Shown one piece after another: positions 43,515 through 57,525 of a stretch of DNA of 64,000 nucleotides. The first letter of the stretch is position 1. Each line of letters begins with the position of its first letter. Source of the DNA: Eleginops maclovinus (lineage: Eukaryota > Chordata > Actinopteri > Perciformes > Eleginopidae); assembly GCF_036324505.1 (NCBI RefSeq), contig NC_086350.1:24747257-24811256 (forward strand), read 5' to 3'. Both the position numbers and the translations under genes were made by a program. Below the pieces are notes generated by a model that worked only from the letters and a program-made list of their open reading frames with translations, had not been told where the DNA came from and did not search any database.

Positions 43515-43690
43515 TAATGCCCTACACAGGACATATGTTCGTATTATTTTTGCTGCCCCCATGATATTGCGAGCACTATCTGTTCCTACAGTGTGAACCT
43601 TGTCTGCTATCTCCCACACCTGTTTTTCACCAGGTGTGTGAAACGTTTTCACCACACCTAAATCGAGCGAGCGATTTGTCATTGATTAGG
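43515..43690 (-). pseudogene. hAT transposase fragment around catalytic Asp
   Basis: On the minus strand a short stretch reads HTVGTDSARNIMGAAKIIR, the hAT motif with the second catalytic aspartate, preceded by EKQVWEIADK. Both sides are lost. Confidence 0.65.
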
Positions 43691-44459
43691 TGTGCTGTTA
43701 CACTGAGTTATACACCATGCAATCTATGAGGAACCTATTAAATTGGGTTATTTATTTTGTATGGTGTCTAGATTAATCATGTGCGGTATGTATTAACATT
43801 GACTGCCCTAGTTTATGCACATGAAGACTGAGAGTAACATTTATGGTACGATATGCATTAAAACTATACATTACGCACTCCCCAAAGTTATCCTTGGAAG
43901 GAAAGCATGGATGTGTGGCATGTGTGCTGTGGAGGTGTTGAAGGTGCAAAGCAAACTGATGCTAGGTGGATGTCTGCTGAATGCAGAGAGATGGGACGTT
44001 TATAGCCTGAAAGCCCAGGTGGACTAGATCAACTGATCACTCTGCACTGACAGCCTCTAATCTCTGTTTAGTGTGTCAGGTTGGACATGCTAACATACAG
44101 ACATAAATACTGTAGCGACTTCAGGAAACAAACTACAAGTTGTTGAAAGGCTGAGATCAGGCCTGGTTATCTTTGTCTGACAGGCTAGCAAAAAATAATC
44201 GCTGAGAGCCATTTATATTGAAAGTGTTTGTTTAATAAAATATCATCAAATTATTATTTTGTGCAAAAAGCTATCATATCATAAGCTGAAGTAAAAAAAT
44301 AAAAAAGTGTCCCTCTCACCCTCTTTTCCATACACACCTCACACAGGTAGGTGATTATATTGAGTAACGATGACAATGACAAATACCAAATGATAAAAAA
44401 AACGTACAACAAAGATCAGCAAACACACACAAACACAGAAATAAAATCTTTCTAATGCC
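43691..44459. other. Non-coding, nothing recognised
   Basis: No gene or repeat could be supported here. Confidence 0.4.
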
Positions 44460-44715
44460 ATCGTTAATGGGGGACAGATTTGGGGTGGAGGGAGGGGAGA
44501 GAGGTTGAGGTAGTAGGTGACGTAAATGGAGGAGGGAGTTGGGTTGGAGCAAGGTTGAGAGATGTGGAGGTAAGGTAAGGTTTTTTCAGGGAAAACATGA
44601 GATTCAGAAGAAAAACCAAAATAGGAAATAGGAAAAGGTGAAGGGGAGGGAGGGGAGAGAGGTAGGAGGTGAAAAAAAGGGAAGAGGGAGGGGGAGAGGG
44701 GAGTTGCTGTTTTCC
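44460..44715. repeat. Purine-rich strand (GA/GGGA-rich), about 250 bp
   Basis: The plus strand is almost all purine in long runs, for example GGGAGGGAGGGGAGAGAGG-like blocks at 44641-44662 and 44688-44704. Such sequence can form triplex or G-quadruplex structures. Confidence 0.7.
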
Positions 44716-47700
44716 AACCTCGGCTGAAGTATCAGTAACCCCCTCCCCATTCTCTATCACCTCAATTTGTTCCTCCGCAGAACCTTTCCTCTGTCTCCCT
44801 CCTCTAATCTTTCAACTCCTGGACTTCAGTCTCCAAGGTTTTGATTTTCCTAGCCTGGTGATTCTTCTCTTCTCTATCTGTTTTAATTTAGCCTCCACCT
44901 ATTTGACAGGTTTTTAGCTCAGGTTTTTCTTGGCCAGGTAATCTTTTTACTGAGTCAGACTTTACCCACGTAACTTGTACAACACGTAAAAGAGAAGATT
45001 ATCCACAATTTATACTAAGAAGACATCCTCAATTTAAAAAATCTGATAACTCACATTAAGGTGAATTTGTTGGGTAAAGCCAATAACATTATTTTCCTTG
45101 TAAAAAAAACACGGTTATTCTGACTTTGGGACATGGACAAAAACATACAAAAATGACTTTCCTTAAAATGTATTCCGAGTTGGTAATACAGAATAACTCA
45201 ATTAATTTCCACACAGAAACATAACCCTCTGAGATTAACTGGTGGATCCAAAGTTTGTTTTCGTGGGCTATCATGTTCATGCCAATAAAGCCTATTGAAT
45301 TTGTGACAAGATGAATGTGGCAAGTCCTCTTGAACTGATCTTACATTCCACCTATCAAATCTGGTCTTTTGTCTTTCTGTGCATGTGCTGTCCCAGAGAG
45401 CCATGCTGTTTACCAGAGTATGGTTTACAGTTTGCCGCTGTGTGTATTGGAGATTGGCAGTGTGCCTTGGAAGCAACTTGGATTTCAGGTCTTTGGAAAG
45501 TGCTATTTCAGCCATGTATGGCATGCCAAGTGCAGAGAATATCAATGCGTGGTCATGTTACAAACTCAGCGTTGATGGATAGCTGCAAACGTCAGAAGAG
45601 CTGCTCTTCAGCCAGCGGGGCGTGGGACTTTTTGGCCCAGAGTTATCCAGTTTAGAACTTTTATCCAGTTCTGGACACCTGATGATGCAGTTGAAACAAG
45701 CAGCAGGACAACATGTTTGTTTTTTCTGCCCTGCTCAATGGAAAAACTCTGCTTAACAGAGAACAAAATGAAGCAAATATTCTTCTTAAGAACTAACTTC
45801 ACACCTCAAAAAACACTATCAAAGCACTGAATTATGTGATTGAGCTAATTTTAGATATAGTGTAAGGTTGCAGAATGCATGAAAAAAGTTTTGCAATCGG
45901 ACTTGAGACCTTTTGCCATTTCCAGTTTGCCCATCCTCAATTTCTTTCATCCCATCGAAGCCCCACTAGAGATGCAAAGACATCAATTAAATATGACAAG
46001 TCTCCTCTCTCTTTTGTCCTTGAGATGCATTTTAGGAACTGGGACGTCCTTCAAGATTGAAGGCTGGGACCCAAATCCAGGTCACAAGTCAGATGATCAT
46101 GAACCATAGAGGGAGGAGTAACAAAATCAAGAAAAGATGAAGTTTCCATGGTGTCATTCCGGTGTGGATCCACCTGATTTACAGGTAACTCATTAGACAG
46201 TTGTGGTGACGTAATCCCACATCACCCAAAGTTTTGTGTCGCCGGAGGTTTTCCTGAGAAACCAGAGGCAAGTCATTTTGGAAAACAATGGACTGTTTTG
46301 TTCTCACCACAAACAATATGCACCTTTTAATATCTACAGCTGAAGACTGGCCTACGGGGTTGATGGATCTGCAATCTGCATCAAGGGGTGTGTTGACAAG
46401 TTTGTTGACCGTAGAAAGCTTGTAGCGGTAGGTATCGGTGGCCTGGCAGTGAGTCAAACTATTTTTACCCTAGAGAGAAAAATTTGCTTTCAACCAGGAC
46501 AGAATAGGAACATCTTCAGGTGTATCACAACACACAGCGAAAGACTACAGGCTTGCTGGCCAATCAGGATTTATCATCAGCCTGGAATAGCAAGGCAGCA
46601 TAACACCAGGTTTTGCAGCTGTAGCGTTTCGTTTCTGCTCGCAATAGTGTGACTGACCCACACACCTTTGACTTGAATGTTTTTAAGTATAAAGTTTATG
46701 AGCAGAACTTGAACTTGTGAACGTTGATGGAACTCTTGCACCCAATAACCCCCGGGGGTCTGCAGCAGTCTTGGCAACCCACCAATCATGTCTGGAACAC
46801 GGCCCACGTCTCGTTTACCATGCTATTTGGGTGTGACTTTCTTTCGTGTCATCACAATTCATAATTATAAGCTATAAGTAATTTGTTTATGATTAGCTTA
46901 TTTTTTCACATCATTTATTTTGCAGAAAAATCTCGATTTATTTCAATTTCATGCAGCCCTATCTGAAACTTCATTAGCTTAATAACCACCAACCTTTGGG
47001 ATTTAACTTCAACCTACATACACCACACAGACGCATACAGATACACACTCTTGTTTCTGTATGGGCTGTTGCCCCAGACTAGCTTCAGTTGGCACAGATA
47101 CAACTTTATCTGATCCACTTGAAAAGGATCCAACCCAAGTGATGAAGCAGGAGTATTTTCACTGAGGACTGAGTTACACCAAAGCCTATTTCAAGCAGTA
47201 TCAACTGTGTCCTCTTGGCAATTGACAACGCAAATTAAAGAGGGTAATGAGAATACTGTTTGTTAATGAGTAAAGAAGAACTATAAATTATTTTTAGCTT
47301 TCCAATCATTTGATTTTGCTTTGTCCATCAGCCTTAACAATGTTCAGACAGCTCAACATGTCCAGATTAATACTGCTTAGAACGATACATATAAATGAAA
47401 ATCTTACCTCCATCTGCATATCTTACTTTCTTGGTGTTTTATTATTGATTGTAAGATTTTAGTTTTGGGTCACTATATTGAGACCTTAACTAACACTTTA
47501 TTTATTGGGATACTCCGTAGCTCTGCATTCATGTTAACCTCAGCTTGGTTCACTGAAAGGAATTATTTAAGCTGCAGGTTAACTTAAGCATACTGAGAAG
47601 TATCAAGAAGTCTGGGATGACATCTTTCTGATACTGTAGCATGTAGCATTTTGTTGTTGTTTCATGATAATTATTTCTACTAATGCTTTCTGAATGTATC

Positions 47701-48393
47701 TACAGATTTACCCATTAATCGTAATATCCCACATACATTTAAGATACAACCCATACCTTGAGTCAAACCGTGAGCTGATGACAACGTGAGACAGGACCAG
47801 AGCATGGTTCACATACCAAGATAATGTTCTGTTAAGCTTTGGGGATGGCAAGTATGTCTCAGTATGAATCTCTATAGGTATTCCTGTTAAGTTGGGTGTC
47901 ATCACCATAGCAATGCAACTAGTATTTTTGAGGATCAGTACACATTACAGTCAACCTGGAAGGACACACGGCAAGTAGTATCAAAGCAATCAAAAGCAGA
48001 CTGATGCAGAGACAGAGTTTAAGCCTTTAGATCGGAATGTATTGCTCTTCTGTACCACATGCTGTACTGAGTTTTATGAATAAGAGGATTGCACAATTCC
48101 TTGCCAGTATCCCAATTGCTATCATTCTGATATTGATATGTGCTTCTGCAATGTCTATCTAGGCTCCTGGGTTTATAGTGCCATAGGTCAGTGGAGGGTA
48201 GGAACTAAACTTGTGTGCTCAGAGGAAACACTGGCATACCATACATACTGCAAATGTTTGTGTAGGTGGCAGGAGTTTTACTGTGCTTGCACCAACTGTG
48301 CATACAGCCTATTGCTGTTGATCCTGTTGGATGTTTTAGAGTGTTTTGCTTTATTATTTGATGCTAGTTGTTTTATTTGTTTAAACTTTGTTG
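44716..48393. other. 3.7-kb non-coding stretch without recognised repeats
   Basis: I found no exon, RNA gene or known repeat here. It is the longest stretch of the window free of obvious transposons. Confidence 0.4.
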
Positions 48394-49010
48394 CAGAGAT
48401 TTTTTTTTTTTTTTTTTTTGCTAAACAACAGCATGGCTTGTTTACATCAGAGATAAGCTAATCACGCTGAAGCCGGTTAGCATGGTGGTCAAAACAATCC
48501 AATAAATCTGAAGAAGGGCACAGAGGATGAAGGGTTAACCGAAGAGAGGAGGAGGAGAGCTGGGTCGGGTTTTTCGGTTGTAAAGGAAATATATGCCATG
48601 TCTCCCCCCTCTCATCATGGGCAATGTATGAACAGTGGCTAATGACGGACAAGCTAACTGTGTTAGCCAGGAGTCAGACGGAATATATGGGCTGTAGTTT
48701 GATGTGCTTTACAAAAACATGGCTGCACCAGGATGTATCTGACAACAACGTTTCCATCAATGGCTTCAAGACTGTTTGGGAAAAGTTTCCTTCAAACAAT
48801 GTTTTCATCAACAACATTTCTTTCAGTGGCTTCCGGACTCTTCAGGTGGCTTCAGGTCTCTGTGCTGTGGAGGACGTACTGTTCCTGTGCCTAAGACGCT
48901 GTGTCCCTGCGTTACAAGGACTGTTTTGCAAATGTTTACTTCAACCTATGTTTATATGTATTTATAGTTATTGTAATATTGTGCAACATTCAAAGAAGCA
49001 TTTTGATTGA
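48394..49010 (+). pseudogene. LINE 5' fragment: endonuclease start
   Basis: After a poly-T run, the plus strand encodes LTVLARSQTEYMGCSLMCFT, then KTWLHQDVSDNNVSINGFKT, the beginning of an APE-type endonuclease of a fish LINE. After about 48785 the sequence turns into a short repetitive part (TTCAAACAATG/TTTCATCAACAAC) and a LINE-like 3' region to 49010. Confidence 0.62.
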
Positions 49011-49962
49011 TTGATTAATAATTATTGATTGTAGAAGGCAGGAGAAGTATTGTGTATTGTGAGTAGTAGCATACCTGGGAGTAGGGGTAGCAGTAGTATT
49101 ATTGTTAATTTGGGCTTTTCTTTACTTAATGGGTAACTTCAAGAGTCAAAGAGCACACGCATTAAAGTAGTATTAAAAAGGCATTTACTAAATTATCGTT
49201 TGTTGTCCAAGAGTAAAATTAGCATAGACCTTTATCCATATGTTGGTCATGTACATGTTTAACCTTTCTGTAAAGACACTCAGCAGAGTTGTGTATGAGA
49301 ATACAAGAACATGTAATGAAACACCGATTGAAGCCAAGATAGACTGTCAGGACACCAGCTTTAGATCTATCAGGACACCAACATGATGATATAGATAGAG
49401 TAGACTTTGGTTACAGATGTAACATGTGCTACACACACATTTCGAACATGCACTGTATACATACTGTTGGGATTTCAAATTATGGCACCTTCGATCTTAA
49501 TTTCACATGGTTGTTTTTAAGTGTGAAAAAATCCCAAAACACTTCATGTCTCCACACCCAGAAGTGCTCTAAACCCTTTCTGGGGAAATCAATTTAAAGT
49601 TGGCATTGGTTGCTCTAGCCTTAGACCTAAAATGTCAATAAAACAGGAAAAACTTAATTAAATGTGTTCTTTTTTCGTCAGTGCCACGGCTACATTACAA
49701 CAACCTGTTTAACAACACACATGCAAGCATTTGCCTGTAAGTCTTCAATCGTAACTACCAGCAACAACTGATATAATTCAACTGAAAAAATAACACAACT
49801 GAAGAGACAACATCCTGCTTTTGTCTTTCAATGAACTCACCAGCTTAGCTAACAAGCTAGCAGCTAAGTAGGAACTGCATTAATGGATGTACCATACACT
49901 GGACACAGTAGTTTTTTGTCCAATAACTTACAGTATTATGCATTGAACTGTTTTTGCACATG
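49011..49962. other. Non-coding, nothing recognised
   Basis: No gene or repeat could be supported here. Confidence 0.4.
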
Positions 49963-50010
49963 TTTTGTTTGTTTGTTTGTTTGTTTGTTTGTTTGTTTGT
50001 TTGTTTGTTT
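49963..50010. repeat. (TTTG)n microsatellite
   Basis: About eleven TTTG units. Confidence 0.95.
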
Positions 50011-50347
50011 TTACTGAGCTTTTTGTGTGATCTGTTCTATTGAGCTAGTGGGTAACACTTATGCTCACATCCTGTGGATGTTAGAATAAAGTTCTTTTAA
50101 ATATAGAAACACACATATAGACAAAGACTTAAAGCTCTTGCTTTTTTTGAAATACTTGATTATTATTTTAATTAAAACCCCTTTCATTCTTGACACCTTA
50201 AGGAGCTGCACATCCATTACTTCTTTCTGTCTTCTCTCTATCTCTCTGTTGAGTTAAAGGAATTGATTCCCTGCCTGATTTGTCATCTATAAATCCCTCA
50301 AGTTCTCTGCATTGTGAACATGGCATGTGGCAGCCAGGACTGACTGG

Positions 50348-50486
<139 letters not shown>

Positions 50487-50684
50487 AAATTACAATATTT
50501 TGGTGCCCAGCTCGACAAGTCACCTTCTCAGTGTGGTCTTTAAGAAAGGTTGTGACGATGGAAAGTGCAAAGCCTGAGACTCCCAGTTCTTAGATTTCGA
50601 CAGAGCTTCTAGGGGTTCACTGTGTCAAATACAGCAGAAAGGTCCGGCAGAATCACAACAGAAGACAGGGAGGCTGTTATGGTA

Positions 50685-51329
50685 TGGGGTCAGATCAGTC
50701 TCATAATACACAAATGCACACAGAAGGATTCACACTTGTATTTCATGATCCGCAAAAGCATTCACACTTGTAATTCAGGATCCACACAAATGTTTTTCAA
50801 TGCACACAAAAAATGTGTTCCGTTTCACATACATGTAAATAAAATCCAAATACAGAAAAAAGTTTTACATGTGTATTTTTGATCCACACATATTTGTTTT
50901 CCGTGTCAAACCGCTGAACCTGCGAACACAAACCGCTGTCTGTGCATTCGTGTGTGGGTTTTTTGAGTCTCCCCTGACGCTCACCTGATTCATACTTGTA
51001 ATTTTTCCATCTATAGCCAATCAGATGTCTCCTCCATTCTAAGTCAATCACATGAGCGCGCCCCCACGAGGGTATGATTTCTTGCGTTCATGACGAAGCG
51101 CTTCATATACGCATTTTGCGCTGTCTGAAGCTGAAAGGTCAACTTCAACATGGCGTCTAGCACAAGTGTAAGTGATAAATGTCTCTGCGTGAACGATTCA
51201 ATATGATTTAGGTATGAATTCTTGACGTTGATCCACAAATACAAGTGTGAATGCTTTTGCGGATCAAGAAATACAAGTGTGAATCCTTCTGTGTGCATTT
51301 GTGTATTATGACACTGATCTGACCCCATA
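50685..51329. mobile_element. MULE-like MITE with about 95-bp terminal inverted repeats
   Basis: The left arm (TGGGGTCAGATCAGTCTCAT from 50685) and the right arm (reverse complement TGGGGTCAGATCAGTGTCAT) match for about 95 bases with few differences. Inside each arm ATTCACACTTGTA recurs. The flanks GTTATGGTA (50676-50684) and GCTATGGTA (51330-51338) agree in 8 of 9 bases, which fits the 9-bp target duplication of Mutator-like elements. There is no coding sequence. Confidence 0.75.
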
Positions 51330-51837
51330 GCTATGGTAGCATAAATGTCTTCAGTGACAGCAAGCAGCGCAGTGTCTGTTGAGAAGGTTGTTCTAATCTT
51401 TTAAAGTAAATGAACAGGAGTTTAACTGCCATAAATATTATTTATGTCATTTTTGGTACGTTGGTTTACATATATTATTTATATGATTTATTTTCATCAA
51501 TATTGATTTGTTGTATTAACACTACGCAATAACTATGTCTACATCCCATGTTATGCGGGGACACCTTTAGTTGTTGCAACCCTCTCCAAGAAGAAGCACA
51601 AGGGTTGTATACCCGCTATACGTTTAAAGTTTAAGAGTTTAAGGTGATGTTGCAGTAAAGTTTTTTATGTTTTGCTTTTAACAAGGGAACTCATATTCTC
51701 TCGGTTGTGTGCAGCCAGCGAGTTCGACGGTGGGTTTGATGACGGTGATGTTGGAGTGCAATTAAGATGAATAAATCCATCAGTAACAAAGAACTATGGT
51801 GCTGTGTATTACCTGGAGGGAGTGATAGAGAGCTTGC
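51330..51837. other. Non-coding, nothing recognised
   Basis: No gene or repeat could be supported here. Confidence 0.4.
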
Positions 51838-52882
51838 TCAAGTGTGTCGTAAAGAAATGGCACATTTGCCCTTTTGTACATCTGATGGGTTGATTGTGTA
51901 GTTCTTTGGGAGAGGTTTTACTTTTGCTTCTCTGAGACGGTTTGGAAGGCAACCAGTTTTTAACGACATGTTAATGAGAAAGGTGACAATGGGAAGATGA
52001 TCAGAGACGAAAGACAACATTATCCCCTCTTGCTCAAAGGTTAGAGGGGATAGGATCCAGAGGGAAGGTGGTAGGGCAGGCCTAGCTAACAAGGGAAAGA
52101 ACCTGATTGGAAGAGATGGGTTAGAAGGAAGAAGTTGGGGGAAGTAATGTGATGAGATGAACAGCTGAGGTCAGTTGTTGCTTCGGGAAATGAAGAGAGT
52201 ATGATATCTCGTTAGAACGGTCGACTGGGCAGATGAGGAACGTAGAGAAAAGGGAAAAAAGAGAGAGATCATCAGCATGCACTGTATCAGTTAACCAGTA
52301 AGAGCCTGTCAAGAAGTGAGAGGACAGAGAGAGTCCAGATAGGGGTACATCGAAAAGAGAAAAATGATATGTAGCAGAGATGGAACAGTCAGATAAAGGA
52401 AGAGTTAAATGCAATGACAGGAAATAGGTATATCAGTTTGGGAGAGGGACAGAGAGTAGGATATATATGAATTGGGGTTACAGAGCTCTGAGGTCTAGGT
52501 GGTTGCCAGCTTTATGAGTAGGTGGGTATGACCATGAGAGAGCAAGAGAGGTTAGCAAAAGGAATAAGTCTGGTAACTTCTATGTCTGGATGTTGAAGTC
52601 AAGAACATTTCCAGGGATGTTACATAGAAGCTTGTTTAATTCCATCAAGAATCCACCCAAAGGACCTGTTGGATGGTAAAGAACAATCTGGGCATCAGAT
52701 GGGAGGTCACTAAACCAGTGCCTCAACATATCTATTAATACACCTTCATAAATGGAGGCCACAGCATATAAACCCATTGACACAGCAACACCTCTGATGA
52801 GGTTATTCAAGTGAGTTGGGCTATAGGTGTTTTCCAGCCTGCTACGGTCAGCAGTGTTTAACTTTAGCCCTCCTGCCTTCAT
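51838..52882 (-). pseudogene. LINE fragment: endonuclease and start of RT
   Basis: On the minus strand the right part reads HPTGPLGGFLMELNKLL and IPGNVLDFNIQT, typical of APE-type LINE endonucleases (a GDFN motif with the G changed). The left part, SFVSDHLPIVTFLINMSLKT and AKVKPLPKN, is the region just before the RT. Several frame breaks separate them. Confidence 0.65.
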
Positions 52883-53974
<1,092 letters not shown>

Positions 53975-53999
53975 GGCTATATGTTTACTCCACATACAG

Positions 54000-54035
<36 letters not shown>

Positions 54036-54060
54036 GAGCTGTTTGACATTTGGTCCCCTA

Positions 54061-54120
54061 ACCAATGGGCCGGATAAAGGCACAAGGGCATTTTAAATTT
54101 CAGCCAGGTGCTTATAAGAG
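54061..54120 (+). promoter_or_regulatory. Possible promoter: CCAAT box and TATA-like box
   Basis: AACCAATGGGC at 54060 is a CCAAT box and CTTATAAGAG at 54111 a TATA-like box, about 50 bases apart, upstream of the possible first exon. The arrangement is typical, but each motif is short. Confidence 0.4.
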
Positions 54121-54346
54121 CCGCTGGCACACTTGCTTTCCTGGCAGTCACACACACACCAGTTTGGGGTTCCCTCACACTTGCTCCAAGTGAAAGGAGT
54201 AGAAGGGGGAAGGATTTTATTTTTATTACCTGTCTATCCATTGAATCCTACACCGGCTGGATCAGAGAGACAAACAAATAACCAGATAGAAAACCAGACA
54301 GGCTGCTAGATCCAGATCCACTCGAGAGAAACAATCGGAAACAGTC

Positions 54347-54416
54347 ATGTTTGGTCACGGCCGAAAAAATTTCACCTGGAATGGGACGCTGAAAGAGCTG
54401 GAAGGCAGCTGCCCAG
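54347..54416 (+). CDS. Possible first coding exon of an unidentified gene
   Basis: An ATG at 54347 opens MFGHGRKNFTWNGTLKELEG, then SCP and a donor CCCAG|GTAAGC at 54417. It follows a CCAAT/TATA pair by about 230 bases. No following exon was recognised in the remaining 9.5 kb, so either the first intron is long or the exon is not real. The family is unknown to me. Confidence 0.4.
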
Positions 54417-55649
54417 GTAAGCATAACGTGAGAGTGTCTTTGAGTCTTGTGTGTTCGTCATATCAAAAAGAAAAAGAGACAAAGAGATCAATAGAGTTGA
54501 CTTGGCAGCCTCTGATTTCAACATGTGAGGTCAAGCCAATATGGATGGACCCTCTCCAGCATGACCTGCATTTAGTTGCTGTTGATAGATCATAAAGTAT
54601 CCGACCCTTCATCTGGTTTTCATATTGAAATACAACTGTTCTCTTTGGAGTTATAAATCTTTTAACCTAACAAGACATCTTTTTCATGACAATCCTCATC
54701 ATTTTCAATAAAATTAACAGCTGGGTGTTAGTTTTTTCCTGTAATGTGATAATCTGGGTGGAGCAGGATCAATCAATTTAATTTATTGAAGAATTAGTAT
54801 TATTTGCTTTGTCATTGTTTGTGAATGTGTTATGTTGTGAGTAAACCACGCCTACACCTTAGATCTTCTGACTTCAGTCACTTGAATGGACAGAAGGATG
54901 AGGAGCGAAGGCTTTACACCATTATAATTGCACTTTATGATCGACTAACCTGATCTTTACCTCAAAAAAAAGTTATATAGCGTCAAAGTCAACTTTATTC
55001 AGTCTTCTGTGTGTGAGATACAGACAGGGATATCGAAATGCTCTGTCTCACAATATAAAATAAAAGTTAAAATATCTAAAAATACCTACATAATCAAACA
55101 TAGAGACAGATATACACATTCCCACATTAAGAGGCATCAATAAAAAAATACAGTCAATATGTACCAAAACAGTGGTCTTATAAACGGATAAAGATGAATA
55201 TATTACAGTAAAATATGCAAACTAGTGCAAATGATTGTCCATATCAATGTAATTCAAGTGTCTGGTTAAAAAGTGTCTGCTGCTGGCAGTGTCTCTGTCT
55301 GTGTTGGTAGGGGGGGGTACTGTTAAAATCCAGGTCCCACGGGGGCAGGATTTTAATAGTCCCTTCAATAAATAAACATTTTAAATTACACGTTTTATAA
55401 CCTTTTATACTACATTTGCCTGCATGAGGAACCAATATAAGATGTCTTGATGTGTTTGCAAAATCTGGTGCTTTATTTCATGTTAGAATAAAATAATTGT
55501 AAAAGTGCGAACTACAAAAATGCATGTTTTTTTGGCACTGATTTACAGTTGGATGTTTGCCAAAAATTAGGACATTTTCCACAAGCTGTCACACTGTTAT
55601 ATAGTTTTTCTATTACACATGCGCCGCACAACTGTCCATGTTGTAGACT
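54417..55649. other. Non-coding, nothing recognised
   Basis: No gene or repeat could be supported here. Confidence 0.4.
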
Positions 55650-55657
55650 CTTTAGAG

Positions 55658-56105
55658 CAGGGGTGTCCAAACTTTTTTCACCGAGGGCTAGATTACGGAG
55701 AGCTGGGCCACTGATAGAGGTGAATATTGCCTCATAAGTTAAGTTATATGTTAGCAAAACAAATCAAATGTAGGTGAATAATGCGCGATCATTAAAAATG
55801 CTTTGTATTGCTGATAATGAGAGTAAATATGAAGGTTACATTTCAAGCTCATTCTAGAAATAAATTATTGTTTTTTTTATCAACTAAGATTTGTTAGAGA
55901 ATGTTTTAATTCTAAATGACTGAATTTATTTTAAATTGGGCTCATTGATATATGTTAACATATATATTTGAGAAGTACAATATAAGACAAGCAAAAGTTT
56001 AATTTGTGGGCTATATTGCATTATACTTTTAGAATTTGCTGAGGGCTGATTCAAAATGGCCTGCGGGCCGCATTTGGCCCCCGGGCCGTAGTTTGGACAC
56101 CCCTG
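55658..56105. mobile_element. Complete hAT-type MITE with perfect 8-bp target duplication
   Basis: The ends are CAGGGGTGTCCAAACTTTTT and GTTTGGACACCCCTG in inverted orientation. CTTTAGAG flanks both sides (55650-55657 and 56106-56113). The interior matches the split copy at 22007-23085 and, in part, 19949-20218. It is 448 bp and has no ORF of use. Confidence 0.92.
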
Positions 56106-56576
56106 CTTTAGAGGTTTAGAGCAGCAAAACTGCTGTATAACTTTTAACACGTTAGCACTGTGCTCTTGTAAGCATATAGGTGTATTTCTAATGTAGGTGT
56201 GATGCAAATCCCATACTGCACCCTTTATGTGTGTTCGAGGGGGCATGTTGGGGCCGTTGCTTTACTGCTGTATCATGTTAAGTAGCTATTAGCAGACCTG
56301 TGAGAAGAACAGCACAGTTCCTGGATTAGCTTATTTTCCACTTCAGTCCTGCCATACATATTTAACAAGCAGACACACTTGTGTTGCTTTCTCGAGTTAT
56401 TTTCTGATCTGAACGATTATTTTCTCTGTTAAAGGAGAAGGTGTAAAAGAGATCATTTTTTCTTTTTCATCCCAGCTGTTAATAGCTCCAATATTTCCTC
56501 ACTGCATTGCATTATTGGACAAATTTTCCATCAATATTATTACCAGGTATGAAAAGGTACTGTTTACAGCTTGTCA

Positions 56577-56578
<2 letters not shown>

Positions 56579-56669
<91 letters not shown>

Positions 56670-56685
56670 TGTGTGTGTGTGTGTG
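56579..56685. repeat. (GT)n microsatellite
   Basis: 107 bases of GT with one GA change near 56667. Confidence 0.98.
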
Positions 56686-57127
56686 CGAAACACCTGCTGT
56701 AACAGGAAGTACCACAGAAGAAGTTGGAGTACTTTTTCTGGTGTTATTTCGGTCTGTCTTTCTGTGGACAGATTTTGTCATTCAAGCTGCAGTCAGGGAA
56801 CAGGTGTGCAGTTAAGAAATGAAGGGCAGATTTGACGATGTGATCAATCTGAGCAAGGGCATTAAAGTAGGGGGCAGGAAGCAGGGAAGAGGCTCATGAG
56901 TTATTAGTTGGGCGGATCGGTCCGGCTCGCAACTTCAATGTTCTGGTTCAATCTCAGCGTTGTTACAGAGAAAAAGCTCTTAAAGCTAAGATACACTACC
57001 AGCTAACCAGAACATTGCTGTCAAACTAACAGAAAGAATAGCTGGTGAAAATAGTGGAGATCAGATAAAGAGACAGGAGTCGATGGTGACCGAAGACAGC
57101 CAAAAGAGAAAGAATAAGGGGCCCAGG
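56686..57127. other. Non-coding, nothing recognised
   Basis: No gene or repeat could be supported here. Confidence 0.4.
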
Positions 57128-57525
57128 GGCCCTCTTATGCTCTTTAGGTTTTCCCTTTCCTGTAGTGTGTTATATAGGTTTGTGTGCATGTAAACTGTCT
57201 ACAAAGGCTAAAATCCTGTAGATCCCTCCAGAGAGAGATTATTTTCTTGCCCCCCCCTCGCTTAAACACTTCATTGGACCTCTATTGGCTGGTGCTCCAA
57301 CACATAGTGCGTGTAATGCTTAGCGATGGAACATCTCCAATGCATCTTTCAGTGGTTGACCAATCACAGCAGAGCTGGCGAACTAACCCATCAGAGCAGA
57401 CTAGGCTCTGGTTTCGGACAGAGGGTGAAAAGAGGAGCTGCAACACAAACAAGCATGAAGTAATAAGAAAACAGAGGAAGCACATAAAACAGATATGAAG
57501 CTGAAGATGAGCATAATATGTCCTT
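57128..57525. mobile_element. MITE with GGGGCCCT...AGCATAATATGTCC ends
   Basis: The left end reads GGGGCCCTCTTATGCTC and the right end GAGCATAATATGTCCTTT, an imperfect inverted pair. The interior has TGGTTGACCAATCACAGCAG. A fragment of the same left end is at 16077. Confidence 0.65.

Noticed and set aside
55658..56105. Equal length (448 bp) of this MITE and of the copied segment 19771-20218
   Set aside because: The copied segment includes flank and only the left part of the MITE, so the same length is chance.
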